A DNA stretch of 64,000 nucleotides, taken from assembly GCF_901000735.1 (NCBI RefSeq), contig NC_081542.1, positions 14,857,577 through 14,921,576 of the forward strand. Direction: 5' to 3'. The notes beneath the pieces are model-generated. The model was not told the DNA's origin, did not search any database, and saw only the letters and a list, made by a program, of their open reading frames with translations. The translations under genes and the position numbers were made by a program. Positions 35,800-54,334 of this stretch are shown piece by piece; position 1 is the stretch's first letter; every line of letters starts with the position of its first letter. The DNA comes from Corylus avellana. Lineage: Eukaryota; Streptophyta; Magnoliopsida; Fagales; Betulaceae.

Positions 35800-36599
35800 T
35801 AAGCTATGTTTGGCAAAGGGCTGGACCGGACTCAAAAACCTAAAAAATTCTCCTCAAAATCAACATAAACATTGTTACTTTTTACATCACATCAATCACT
35901 TTTTATTACTATTCAAATAAAAAAATCACTACAAAACAAAATTTTTCACATTTTTATACAAAACATTCTTATTTTTTTCTCAAATATCAATTAAATTCGC
36001 TAAAGTACCGTTTCACTCCCTTTTTCCATTCCATTACCAAACACAACCGTAATTTTTGGGATCCCGGCAAATCAATTTCAAAATTCAAACGTAACTAGAA
36101 CCAGTGCCACAAAAACAAAACATAAACCAAAATTTATGAATTTCTGAGAAAAACCCAGCATCCATCAGCTGCGACCACCAACGGTATCAATCCTTGAGGG
36201 GTAGTGAAGGGTAGTGTAAGGGAGGATGAAGGGTTATTGTGGTATCTTGAGAGTAGCAACACAGTAGGTTGCACAATATAAAAGCTCTCCTGTGAGAGAG
36301 AGAAACTGACGAGAGAGTCAAACAAAGGGGCTCTCTGCTTCAAGCGCCACTGGGGAACCGCCGGAGCGACGGTGCTTCGAAGCTCATGCAAAAGGAGGAG
36401 TACCATCAAGTAAAAGCTCTTCCTTGGTTGTTTTGATTTTGGAGTTTCAATGGGCTTGGATATCTTAGTGGATGGTGCTTTTCTCAATTCATGATTTTCT
36501 GAAGAATAAATGCCTTAGCTTAGCTCTGTTTATGGTTGAATTATGTATTGATTAGATACTTAGATGTCGAACATAATAGAATTTGAAGCTCTTCATCTC
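35800..36599. other. Spacer without recognised genes
   Basis: AT-rich at first, then a mixed stretch (36120-36490) with short open frames and no family similarity. The sequence up to the solo LTR shows nothing I can support. Confidence 0.5.
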
Positions 36600-37328
36600 T
36601 GTTGATGCACAATTTTCCTCTTGGTGACATGGCACGCCTACTGAGTCCGAGTCGACTAACACTCAAGTCATTTTACTGCACAACAAAGAAAAAGAGAAGG
36701 ATCGAAGAGACTGGGGTGAGCGGGGATACTCCGATGCCTAAGTCAGAATTTGAGAGAGAGAGAGTATAAGCAACAAAGGAAAGTTTAAGAGCCAAGGTTG
36801 CGCTTACCCAAATATGAAGAAATGATCCGTCTTTTTTATAGGCATGAAGTAGTGGAAGTCCCCTAACCAATGACTTACTCTTCCCTGAGTTTCTACGACG
36901 CAGTTACTAACAAGGGATTTGAGTGGTTATCATTTTTGAGATCTTAGGGGATTAAGATCATAGGATTTGGTGGTTACATGTATCACTTAATTTGAATATT
37001 TATATGCGATCATTGGATAATATATCTGATTTGTATTTTAAATAGATGTGATAGCTTTTGTATAGATAAGTGATCTTATCCATTAACAGTTGTATCTCCC
37101 AAGATATCCGAGTTATCCTTGCTACCGAGACCTATGTGTCTTGAGTTAATCTCGGACTTAATAGTCTCGAATCTGAGGGTCTCGGACTTGTAGGTCTTAG
37201 ATCTGTAGGTCTCGTATCTTGAGGTTTCGAGCCTGGTTACCCGAAACTTTACTGGGCTTGGACCTTTCCATGCTTAGATTGGGCCCGAGGATTGCCGAGC
37301 ATTTAATAGGTTGATCTATGACTCAACA
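36600..37328. mobile_element. Solo LTR, 729 bp, with a 5-bp target duplication
   Basis: The element starts TGTTGATGCAC and ends GACTCAACA, giving TGTTGA/TCAACA inverted ends of six bases. The five bases before it (36595-36599) and after it (37329-37333) are both ATCTC. No internal retrotransposon sequence is present, so this is a solo LTR produced by recombination between two LTRs. The strand of the parent element is not decided. Confidence 0.88.
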
Positions 37329-38394
37329 ATCTCTACCAAGAACTATCCCAAATCTTCTTAGATTAAAGGAAATAATGTGGGAATATATATATATTAATGA
37401 GCTCTACCTTTAGGGCCACTGCTCTCTGGTATGCGCTAAGTGTTGATGCTACTATGTTTTCTTTTTGGTGAGTGTATGCTAGTCTTATCTAGAAAATGTA
37501 GTGCATATCACATTAGTAAGATCTCCATGCATAGTGAAGAGGAATATTCTAGCACATGATCGACCCAACTTTTTTTATTTATGTAAACTGTAAACAGATG
37601 TAACTATTTTTTCCTTTTCGTTTTTATTTTTTTTATTTTTTCCTTTTTTTATTTTTTATGTTGTTTAAGGACACCAACCTATATATATATGCTCACAAGG
37701 GTATTAACAATAGGTTCATTTGATTTGCGTACAACTTTTGTTCGGGCATTAGTGTACATATAGTCACAATAACTACCAGTAGTGCATGCCATAACCCAAA
37801 GCAAAATGACTTTATTAACCAGCAAACCAAAAGAGAGGCAAAACAAGCAACCAGAATTCAAGCCCTATTCTCGATAGTCCATGAAACAAAGAAGAAAAAA
37901 AAAAAAAAAACCAATTACTCACCACCAGACTAAGAATCTGAGTCATGTTCCTTGTCATCTTCAGCTCCGGGGGCAACTTCTTCATGAGCTTTGGGAGAAG
38001 CTACTTCAGCTTCCTCTTCCGCTTCATGAGTCGTAACTTCGGGAGGAGTTTTTGAACTGCAGCTTCATCTTCCTCTTCATGAGCCACAGCTTCGGGAGGA
38101 ACAACAGCTTCGCCATGAATATTTATTCCATAATTATAAGCTCTATAATGTTCTAAAGCCGTTTCCCAATCTAATCTATCTTTATCATATTTGTCTTGGG
38201 CTTCACAATTTCTAATAAATTTTCGATGCACTTTCTTTAGGATTGTTACTTCTTTTTCCACAGCTTCCTCATCTAAAAGAGAGAAAGGTACATAATCGTC
38301 ATCCGGGGGACAACGCCTACCAGACTCTTTTTTTTTTCAGCTTCTATTTCATCATCAGAGGACGATTCTTCTTTTTCTTCCTCTTCCTCTTCAT

Positions 38395-38490
38395 CTTTTT
38401 CTTCTTCCTCTTCCTATTCCTCTTTTTCTTCTTCTTCTTCTTCTTCTTCTTCTTCTTTTTCTTCTTCTTCTTCCTCTTCCTCTTCCCCTT
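38395..38490. repeat. (TTC)n-rich microsatellite within the acidic repeat array
   Basis: Mostly TTC triplets, coding Glu on the minus strand. Similar shorter runs occur in the other units, for example around 39820-39940. Slippage here can explain the unequal unit lengths. Confidence 0.85.
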
Positions 38491-38788
38491 CATGTGTAGC
38501 AACTTTCTCTTCCTCTTCTTCATGAGCTTTGGGAGAAGCTACTTCAGCTTCCACTTCCTCTTCATAAGCTGCAGCTTCGGGAGCAGTTTCATGAATTGTA
38601 GCTTCATCTTCCTCTTCATGAGCCGTAGCTTTGGAAGGAACAACAACTTCGTCGTGAATATTTATTCCATAATTATAAGCTCTATAATGTTCTAAAGTCG
38701 TTTCCCAATCTAATCTATCTTTATCATATTTGTCTTAGGCTTCACAATTTCGAATTCGCCGTGCTTTCTTTAGGATTGGTACTTCTCT

Positions 38789-38889
38789 TTCCACGACTTC
38801 CTCATCTAAAAGAGAGAAAGGTACATAATCGTCATCCGGGGGATGACGATTATGTACCTTTCTCTCTTTTAGATGAGGAAGTCGTGGAA
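38789..38889. repeat. Perfect inverted repeat, 49-bp arms with a 3-bp spacer
   Basis: The left arm 38789-38837 (TTCCACGACTTCCTCATC to GTCATCC) and right arm 38841-38889 are exact reverse complements, with GGG between them. The next outer bases (38788 and 38890) no longer pair. The arm sequence is the unit's DDDYVPLSLLDEE-coding segment, so the array reverses direction for 49 bp. Confidence 0.92.
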
Positions 38890-41142
38890 TGACGCCCATC
38901 GGACTCTTCTTGCCTCCATTTCATCATCAGAGGGCGATTCTTCTTCTTTTTCCTCTTCCCCTTCATGTGTAGCAACTTCCTCTTCCTCTTCTTCATGAGC
39001 TTTGGGAGAAGCTACTTCAGCTTCCTCTTCCTTTTCATGAGCCGTAGCTGCGGGAGGAGTTTCATGAACTGCAGCTTCGTCTTCCTTTTCATGAGCTGCA
39101 ACTTCAGAAGGAACAGCAGCTTCGTCATGAATATTTATTCCATAATTATAAGCTCTATAATGTTCTAAAGCCATTTCCCAATCTAATATATCTTTATCAT
39201 ATTTGTCTTGAGCTTCGCAATTTCAAATAAATTTTCGACGCGTTTTCTTTAGGATTGTTACTTCTCTTTCCATGGCTTCCTCATCTGAAAGGGAGGAAGG
39301 TACATAATCGTCATCCCGGGGACGATTCCCACCGGACTCTTCTTCTTCAGCTTCCATTTCATCATCAGAGGACGATTCTTCTTCCTCTTCCTCTTCCTCT
39401 TCCTCTTCCCCTTCATGTGTAGCAACTTCCTCTTCTTCTTCTTCATGAGCTTTGGGAGAAGCTACTTCAGCTTCCTCTTCCTCTTCATGAGCCGCAGCTT
39501 TATGAGGAGTTTCATGAACTGCAGCTTCATCTTCCTTTTCATGAGCCGCAGCTTCAGGAAGAACAGCAGCTTCGTCATGAATATTTATTCCATAATTATA
39601 AGCTCTATAATGTTCTAAAGTTGTTTCCAAATCTAATCTATTTTTATCATATTTGTCTTGGGCTTCGCAATTTCAAATAAATTTTCGACGCGCTTTCTTT
39701 AGGATTGCTACTTCTCTTTCCACAGTTCCTCATCTGAAAGAGAGGAAGGTACATAATCGTCACCCTGGAGACGATGCCACCGGACTCTTCTTCTTCAACT
39801 TCCATTTCATCATCAAAGAATGATTCTTCTTCTTCTTCTTTCCTCTTCCCCTTCTTCTTCTTCTTCTTTCCTCTTCCCCTTCTTCTTCTTCTTCTTCCTC
39901 TTCATCTTCCTCTTCTTCTTCTTCTTCTTCCTCTACCTCTTCCTCTTCCTATTCCCCTTCATGTGTAGCAACTTCCTCTTCCTCTTCTTCATGAGCTTTG
40001 GGAGAAGCTACTTCACCTTCCTCTTCCTCTTCATGAGCTGTAGCTTCGGGAGGTGTTTCATGAACTATAGCTTCATCTTCCTCTTTATGAGCCGCAGCTT
40101 TGGGAGGAACAGCAGCTTCGTCATGAATATTTATTCCATAATTATAAGCTATATAATGTTTTAAAGCCATTTCCCAATCTAATCTATTTTTATCATATTT
40201 GCCTTGGGCTTCGCAATTTCGAATAAATTTTCGACGCGCTTTCTTTAGGATTGCTACTTCTCTTTCCATGGCTTCCTCATCTGAAAGAGAGGAAGGTACA
40301 TAATCGTCATCCTGGGACGACGCCCACCGAACTCTTCTTCTTCAACTTCCATTTCATTATCAGAGGACAATTCTTCTTCTTCTTCCCCTTTATGTGTAAC
40401 AACTTCATCTTCCTTTTCTTCATGAGCAACTTCCTCTTCCTCTTATTCATGAGGAGGAGGAGGAGGAGCTTCTTTATAAACTTTATGAAGAGCAGCTCCG
40501 GAGCATGAGCTATTCTTGGTTTTCTTTCTTCATTATCTTTGCCTTTCATTTCTTCATTATCTTTACGCTAGCAGGAGCTGCTATTCTTGGTTTTCTTTCT
40601 TTATTATCTTTTCTTTTTCTTTCTTCATTATCAATGGTGGAGGAATGCATATTGACGAGTTGCGAAAATGGAGAAGGGTACTTACAGTTAGTTGAGGAGG
40701 TTAGTTGGCTAGAGTTGTTAAATAAAACTGTTAAGTAAGAGGAATTGATTAATGACTCCACCAATCGGGCCCTTGACTGGCGGAGACCTCTCTGGTTTTA
40801 TTCCCTTCAGGTTTGAATGACCTCTCTAGTTCTATACAAATAATTATTTGTAGTTATGCCCGCTGGCAAAGTCAAAAGTCTTATCCAGCGAAACTGAAAA
40901 TGATTCAAAAGAATCGGCATCTTGCTTGCCTTAAATAATGCTTGCAACATTATGGTAGTGAATTATTATAATGAGATATTTGAACAAATAATGCTAAAAG
41001 TACATTATTTGATATATTCATTGCAATATATAATGTCACATGGATAAATTAAAACGCATATAAGATACTTGCGAAAAATCTTATAAATTTGTTTAAGCTC
41101 AAAGATAGACAAATAAATACAAAATCCAACAAAGTTAAACTA

Positions 41143-42873
41143 TTATTGCACCATCTTCCGACGATGAACACAACACATGTCCAACATATGTGATGATGTT
41201 GAATATAAACACAATTTTGTTGAAGGTTTCTTGTACTTTGTTAACTTCTCAGTAATGAAATCTGATGACATTGGTGAAGTATACAAAATGACCATCGCTT
41301 CCGATTCTTGTGCATTCTTGAGCAAATATTTGATTAGTTCTATTTCTTTCACTCAATCGAAAAGCTCCACAGTTACTTTTTCCAATTGATGAGTAAACAT
41401 GAGGTTTTGAGATTCCCAATCTTCCATCTTCAATGAATGCTGCTGCTCTCTCGGACTCATACTCTATTGAAATTGAAATTGATTTGAGTGAGTTCAAAGA
41501 TCCATGGACAATTTACAAAAACTAATTTGAAAAAAAGCAAGCTACTACTCTCTTGCTTACTCTAGCAAAGCGTATAGTGAGATGCTTTAAATTAGTTGTT
41601 CCTCTAAGAAGGTAGGACAATGGTAGGACTTCATGAACACTAGTAGTAATTGAAGTTGTTTCCACAATTAAGTACTTAACATTATCAAGAGAAAATGGCA
41701 AGCACCCTTGCTTATTTAAAAGCTACAAGCCAGGCAAATCTTAGCACAAGTAAATTAATGCTTAAGCTAATAAAAATAGGTAAATTTGAATGTAAAAAAA
41801 ATAACAAAAAAAAATCACTTTACCTCAAAGAACCTAACCATACCTATGGTTAGATTTGTAGCCTTTTTCACACTCTGGAGAATCTTATCCAAGTTATTCT
41901 TATTGGCAGCAACTTGATTGACTCCCCTCAGTGAAAGAGCAATTGTGGCCTGCCACAGATGTTGCGCCTCCCTCATACAATAGTGATCCACAGTAAATCC
42001 ACTAAACTGAAATTTTCGAAGATTTGGAGCAGAGATTTTGAGTGATCTTCTACTACCACCAGCAGCAGCTATAGAGGGTTTGGCATGCCAGAGAAGATTA
42101 AGGTCGTGGAGTTTGTCTAGCTGCTGAATGTCAATGTCGTAAAGGTGGCTGTCAAATTGACAAAATCTGAAGGCACGAGCTGCTGATAGCCATGCTCTTT
42201 ATCCCGCTTACTTTGTCAAGCCCCAACATCGTGAGGGACTTGAAAGATGAAAACAATGCTCCAATGTTGCTGTCGTTTTCGATTTTAACGTGGGATAATC
42301 TTAACTTCCGAAGCTTTGTAGCAAAATATGGAGGTGAGGGTAGTTTGAGAACCACATTCCCTGCATCCACCCCCAGGAACCTTAGGGAATTACAACGCAC
42401 GACACAATGTGGCAAGGCAAAACTTTGCCTTTGCCTTGCCTTGCGGGGGTGGATGAATTTAAGGCAAACTTTTGCAACACCACCACCCGAAGCTACCGCA
42501 TGCTGCAACCACATCTCCACTGCCCGTATTTGTTGGTGTCAGCTTTGTCTTCGTCGAAAGACCAATGGAGCTTAAACCGCTCCATCGTCACGCCATGCAA
42601 GCAGCGGAGAGCCATGAATTTATCCACAAAGCTTTTGAATTTGTCATCCGCGTGGATGTTACTCAAATGCAAATTTGGGGTTGATATGCATAACTCTTGG
42701 CATCTTTTTGACACCATGCTTTGTCTCGCAAGGTCCTTCAACCTGGCACCTTGGAGATAAAGAATGTTATGAACAACTTCTTTTGGAAGATTGATGAATC
42801 CAACAACATCACCGCCATCAGAATTCTTCTGCTTCTTCCTAGGCGGTTCCATGGATACCAAATGTTTAATCAA
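41143..42873 (-). pseudogene. F-box/LRR/FBD-like gene A, frameshifted
   Basis: Starting at 42873 the frame gives an F-box: VGFINLPKEVVHNILYLQ, then DLARQSMVSKRCQELC (about residues 26-62). F-box proteins are the substrate adaptors of SCF ubiquitin ligases and bind SKP1. After residue ~112 one base is missing: TACGGGCAGTGG here compared with TACCGGTCGGTGG in copy B, and the continuation (VEMWLQHAVASGGGVAK, LRFLGVDAGN, TKLRKLRLSHVKIEN) is found in another frame, 42152-42520. A further break near 42150 precedes the LRR part (DIDIQQLDKLHDLNLLWHAK, LKISAPNLRKFQFSGF). The C-terminal exon at 41143-41352 contains KEIELIKYLLKNAQESEAMV, typical of the FBD end of plant F-box/LRR proteins. Two or more frameshifts indicate a pseudogene. 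It is the paralogue of gene B at 58892-60364. Confidence 0.78.
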
Positions 42874-43929
42874 TCAAGAGAAGAAGAAACTGGCTTGGGG
42901 CTTAATAGGTTCACCACAAAGACCAAAACCGTCTAGGACTCCAACACTCTCATACTAGGAGAATAAAACACAACTATATTGGTTTTAACTCACCCATTAG
43001 ATTGTTAACCACTCTACCAATTATTACCATACTATCTTTACGGCAGTTTCAAACTCAAGCATATCTCTTATTCTATCAACAATTCAAATGTTATATTCAT
43101 GTACTCAAACTCTCAAATGTAAAGTCTAGTTGATCAAACATCTCTTCATCAAAACTTTCATAGATAACTATCTCTAATGGCTTATATATATATATGCAAA
43201 ATATCTATATATATATTTTTAGTTTATTTCAATTTCTTCCCTCTTTTATATACCCTACAATAAAATAAATAAATAAAAAACAAACCAAATTAAGTTTGCC
43301 AAGGGACCGTTCCAAACTGACGTGAAATTTTAAAAAATAACCCTACCTGTACATAGATGTCGTGTTGGGGTGAATTTGTCAAAAAAAAAAAAAAAAAACT
43401 TGATGTGAACGAAGGATAGAAATTTCTTCTTGTTAGGATAAAATTTTCTAATAAATTGATATTTGTTTCTAAGACATGTGTTTTTAATATATTTTTTTTA
43501 ATAATATTAATAACAAATTATGCCATGTACTTTAGAAATACATCTCACTTTATTAAATTTGTTTTATGAATTTTGTAGCTAATTTTGTTCTATTGGTACT
43601 AGATTTCCAAGGTAGATTGAAGAGGGGTTTTTGTCTTGCTTTTTTATTGGTGTAGTTTCTGCCAACAATTTGAAAGAGTGTATGTTAAAGGCTGGTTTGC
43701 GTGTGCAACTTTTCTGTATTGTTTTTTTATTATTCTTTATAATTGTATTCAAAATTGTGAATACCAAAAAAATTAATTTTAAAAAAATATGTTTGGATGG
43801 TTTAAAGAATATGAAACAACATTAAAAAAAGATGTTTGGAAAGGTAAATTAATTTGAATATATTTGGAAAAAATAAAATAAATAATCTCTCAATTTTAAA
43901 AATCAAAAACTGAAGGAAAAAAAAAAAAC

Positions 43930-44200
43930 TAGGGTTGTTCGAAAACCACCCCTAGGGGTGGTAGAGGGTGGCTATGCCCCAAGTGTTTGGTGGTGGCCAA
44001 GCCATCCCATTAAAGAGACAAGGATGGCCAATCAACCCCAAAAACCGCTTTGGGGGGAGGGGGGGAGCCAACTCCTAGGATGTAGATCAGCAACCCCTAA
44101 AACTAATGTGGGTGATCGAGCCACCCTCAAGCATTGTAAGATCAACCCCAAAAAAAATTGTACTCGGCTCGGCCACCCCTTTGTTTTTTCATTTTAAACT
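43930..44200. repeat. Dispersed GGGTGGCC-type repeat
   Basis: A GC-rich island of imperfect palindromic phrases (GGGGTGGTAGAGGGTGGC, GGTGGCCAAGCCA, GAGCCACCCT) in an AT-rich setting. Related islands occur at 35200-35500, 44880-45310, 62425-62525, 63040-63230 and 63690-63780. The family name is unknown to me. Confidence 0.6.
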
Positions 44201-44879
44201 ATACTTTTTAATTTTTTGGTTATTAATTTTTTATATTTTTAATATTACATATCACCACATGTTAGCTTTTTATTGTGTTGACTTGGACTTCTGTCAACAA
44301 ATTTTACTGAAGTTGGACAATAGTACTATCTCCGTCTTTAAACGTAAGTGAGGTACAATCTGCAATACCAAATGAAAATTAGGTAGATAAAAATAAATTA
44401 TTTAAACCACTAGAGTAATAGGTGTTTAACGAAAAAAAAAAAATCGAAACTCTATTATTATGGCATAGTGCACTTTTTCCCCTCTCCCACTTTGAATAGA
44501 AAAAAAAATATATATATATTTTAATGGCATAGTACAGTTTGCAGGCATAGTACAGTTTGCATGGGCTTTCGTGAAATAACTAAAGATTCATCTCAAAACT
44601 CAAGTCTTGATTCAGGTTGCCAGCTCGGTTGGATTGAAAAAAGAAAAAAAATGTATATATATATTGGACTTACGACAAAGAAAAAGTGTAGTAAAATAAA
44701 GGGAATTCATTATGTAAACAAATTATGAGAGTTTGCCCTTAAAAAAAAAAAAAAATTTATGAGAGTTTGGGCACAAGAGCATTCGATCACTAGGGTAAGT
44801 GTTGGAACAAGTGGCTTATATTATCTCGGAAACAGAGAATAATACCAAAATATTAGTGGCTGGCTGGGTATTTATTTTC

Positions 44880-45310
44880 TAACAAGAGCTATATCTTTTT
44901 TAACAAAAATCCCTAAAAGGGTAACTAAACCACCTTTTGAGCTTATAAGAAGGTGGTTCAGCCACCACCAGAAAAATACTTTGGGGGTTATGAACAACTT
45001 GCATAGTTCTAGGGGCTTAGTTCGACTACCCTTGAGATTCCAAAAGGGGTAGTCGAACCAGCCCTTCAAGTTAAGGGGGGTGGTTTGGCAATTCTCATAA
45101 AATAACTTTGGAATTCTCAAATCACCTTTGCAGCCTTGTGGTGTGGTTTAGGCACACTTGAAATCTTTAAGGTGGTGGTTGAGCCATCCCCTTTGAGTTG
45201 AAAGGGTGGTTTGGCCACCACTAAAAAACAACCTTGGAGATTGTCGAAACTCTCTATAACCTCAATCAAAGGGTTGTTGACCACCCCTCAACACAATTTT
45301 TTTTTTTGGG
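44880..45310. repeat. Dispersed GGGTGGTT-type repeat
   Basis: Repeated phrases such as GGTGGTTCAGCCACCACCAG, GGGTGGTTTGGCAATTCTC and GTGGTTGAGCCATCC form several small inverted repeats. It belongs to the same family as the island at 43930-44200. The flanks 44200-44880 and 45310-45900 are AT-rich without genes; a short direct repeat, GGCATAGTACAGTTTGCA, lies near 44524-44560. Confidence 0.55.
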
Positions 45311-46169
45311 TTGAAGGGTAAATTGGCATTTCAAGTAAACGTTTTGTATGTGTTGGTTCTATCTTAGCGTCATACAGTAACGGATGATGTCGATTAGAAG
45401 GAAATGGTAATTTGAGGGGTCTCAAATGTCAAAATTAATAGTTTGAAGGTAATCTACAAATAGAGTGTAAGTTCATGGAGGTAGGTCTTCCCCCAAATTT
45501 TATATCCTTTCATATTGAGAAAGAATTATTGTTCTATAATTCGAATTGATAGTAAAGGTTATATATATTATTTAATATCTAATTGTGTTAAATTTATAAA
45601 GAGGTTTTGATTTATCACACATCGAATGTGTAAGTGGTAACTTGCTCAAACTGAAAGTGTATGGATTAAATTGACACGTGCAAGGGTGATGTTTATTATT
45701 TTTCTTGTATGATACTATATATGAAGCAATCGTCCTATTACAACTATTGTGAATAATCACTTTCTTTCTAATGCAAATACTACCTTTTGTATATATAGTT
45801 TCAAATATTATCATGTTAATATTTTCTTCAACGATTTTTAATTTTTAAAATTTTCTGCAACAAATAAAATACGATATATTATTATATATACACACAAAAA
45901 GAACAGTGGGTTTTTCGTTTTTATTTTCAGGCTTCTGATTGTTAGTGTTTTTGGCTCAATTATTTTCCGCTTGGCTCCTCGGTACTCCAATCGAATACGC
46001 AGGCAAGTTTTTCAATCGATTTCGACCTCTTAATTCGAGCATTGTTTCCGATCAATATTGTGTTTGCGTTAGAGCTCGATTTCTCAGTAATATTATTGAA
46101 TTTCGTTTCTGCAATCGCTGTCTTGCGGAATCATTTGGAATCGTTTTATTGAGTAAATTTTGTACTTGT

Positions 46170-46202
46170 GTCGGTACAAGATGTTTGTGTCAATTATGCT
46201 TA

Positions 46203-46233
<31 letters not shown>

Positions 46234-46310
46234 GATGTTTGTGTCAATTATGCTTATAAAAAAAACAAAAAAAAGAAAGATGTTTGTGTGGATTATGCAT
46301 ATACATAATA
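46170..46310. repeat. Threefold short repeat with polyA in the cullin 5' region
   Basis: AGATGTTTGTGT(C/G)(A/G)ATTATGC occurs three times (about 46179, 46232 and 46279), separated by A-rich tracts. It precedes the coding start by about 100 bp and probably sits in a leader intron ending CAG near 46360. Confidence 0.7.
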
Positions 46311-46401
46311 TAACTTGGTTGAGATTGTGATTATTTTGATTTTGTTGTGGATTTACAGATTATTCTAGTTTGACTTTGTTTTTTAATCGGCCTTTACTAC
46401 A

Positions 46402-54334
<7,933 letters not shown>

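Larger units (their letters stand above)
37930..40648 (-). pseudogene. Acidic, five-unit tandem repeat protein locus, broken
   Basis: On the minus strand a unit of 450-546 bp is repeated five times; its landmark CTCTATAATGTTCTAAAG lies at 38141, 38680, 39153, 39603 and (diverged) 40149. One unit encodes, in order: a basic helix (EREVTILKK then RRKFIRNCEAQ), DKYDKDRLDWE, LEHYRAYNYGINIHDEAA, a His-Glu rich stretch with VASPKAHEEEEEEVATHEG, a Glu run coded by a GAA microsatellite, SSDDEMEAEEEESGG and DDDYVPSSLSDEE. A candidate N-terminus is MHSSTIDNEERKRKDNKERK at 40648 and a candidate C-terminus EDDKEHDSDS with TAG at 37930. The reading frame is interrupted by several frameshifts, a TAA within the first unit, and CGA-to-TGA stops at 39223-39225 and 39673-39675. 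I do not recognise the family. Spliced repair of each break is unlikely, so I call it a pseudogene; expression could still change this. Confidence 0.65.
41143..45175. repeat. Segmental duplicate A (F-box region)
   Basis: This block pairs with 58892-63780 in the same orientation. Landmarks in both, in order: the FBD exon, the F-box exons, ACCGTCTAGGACT (about 42929 and 60422), GATTTCCAAGGTA (about 43601 and 62090), GAAAACCACCCCTA (about 43940 and 62432), AAACTATACTTTTTA (about 44197 and 63257), and GTTTAGGCACAC/GATTTAGGCACGC (about 45147 and 63767). Copy A lacks the MITE and the half-kilobase insertion found in B. Confidence 0.8.

Noticed and set aside
38243..38695. Plus-strand frame of 150 codons rich in Phe and Leu
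   Set aside because: It is the reverse complement of the Glu-rich repeat on the minus strand; TTC triplets give the poly-Phe.
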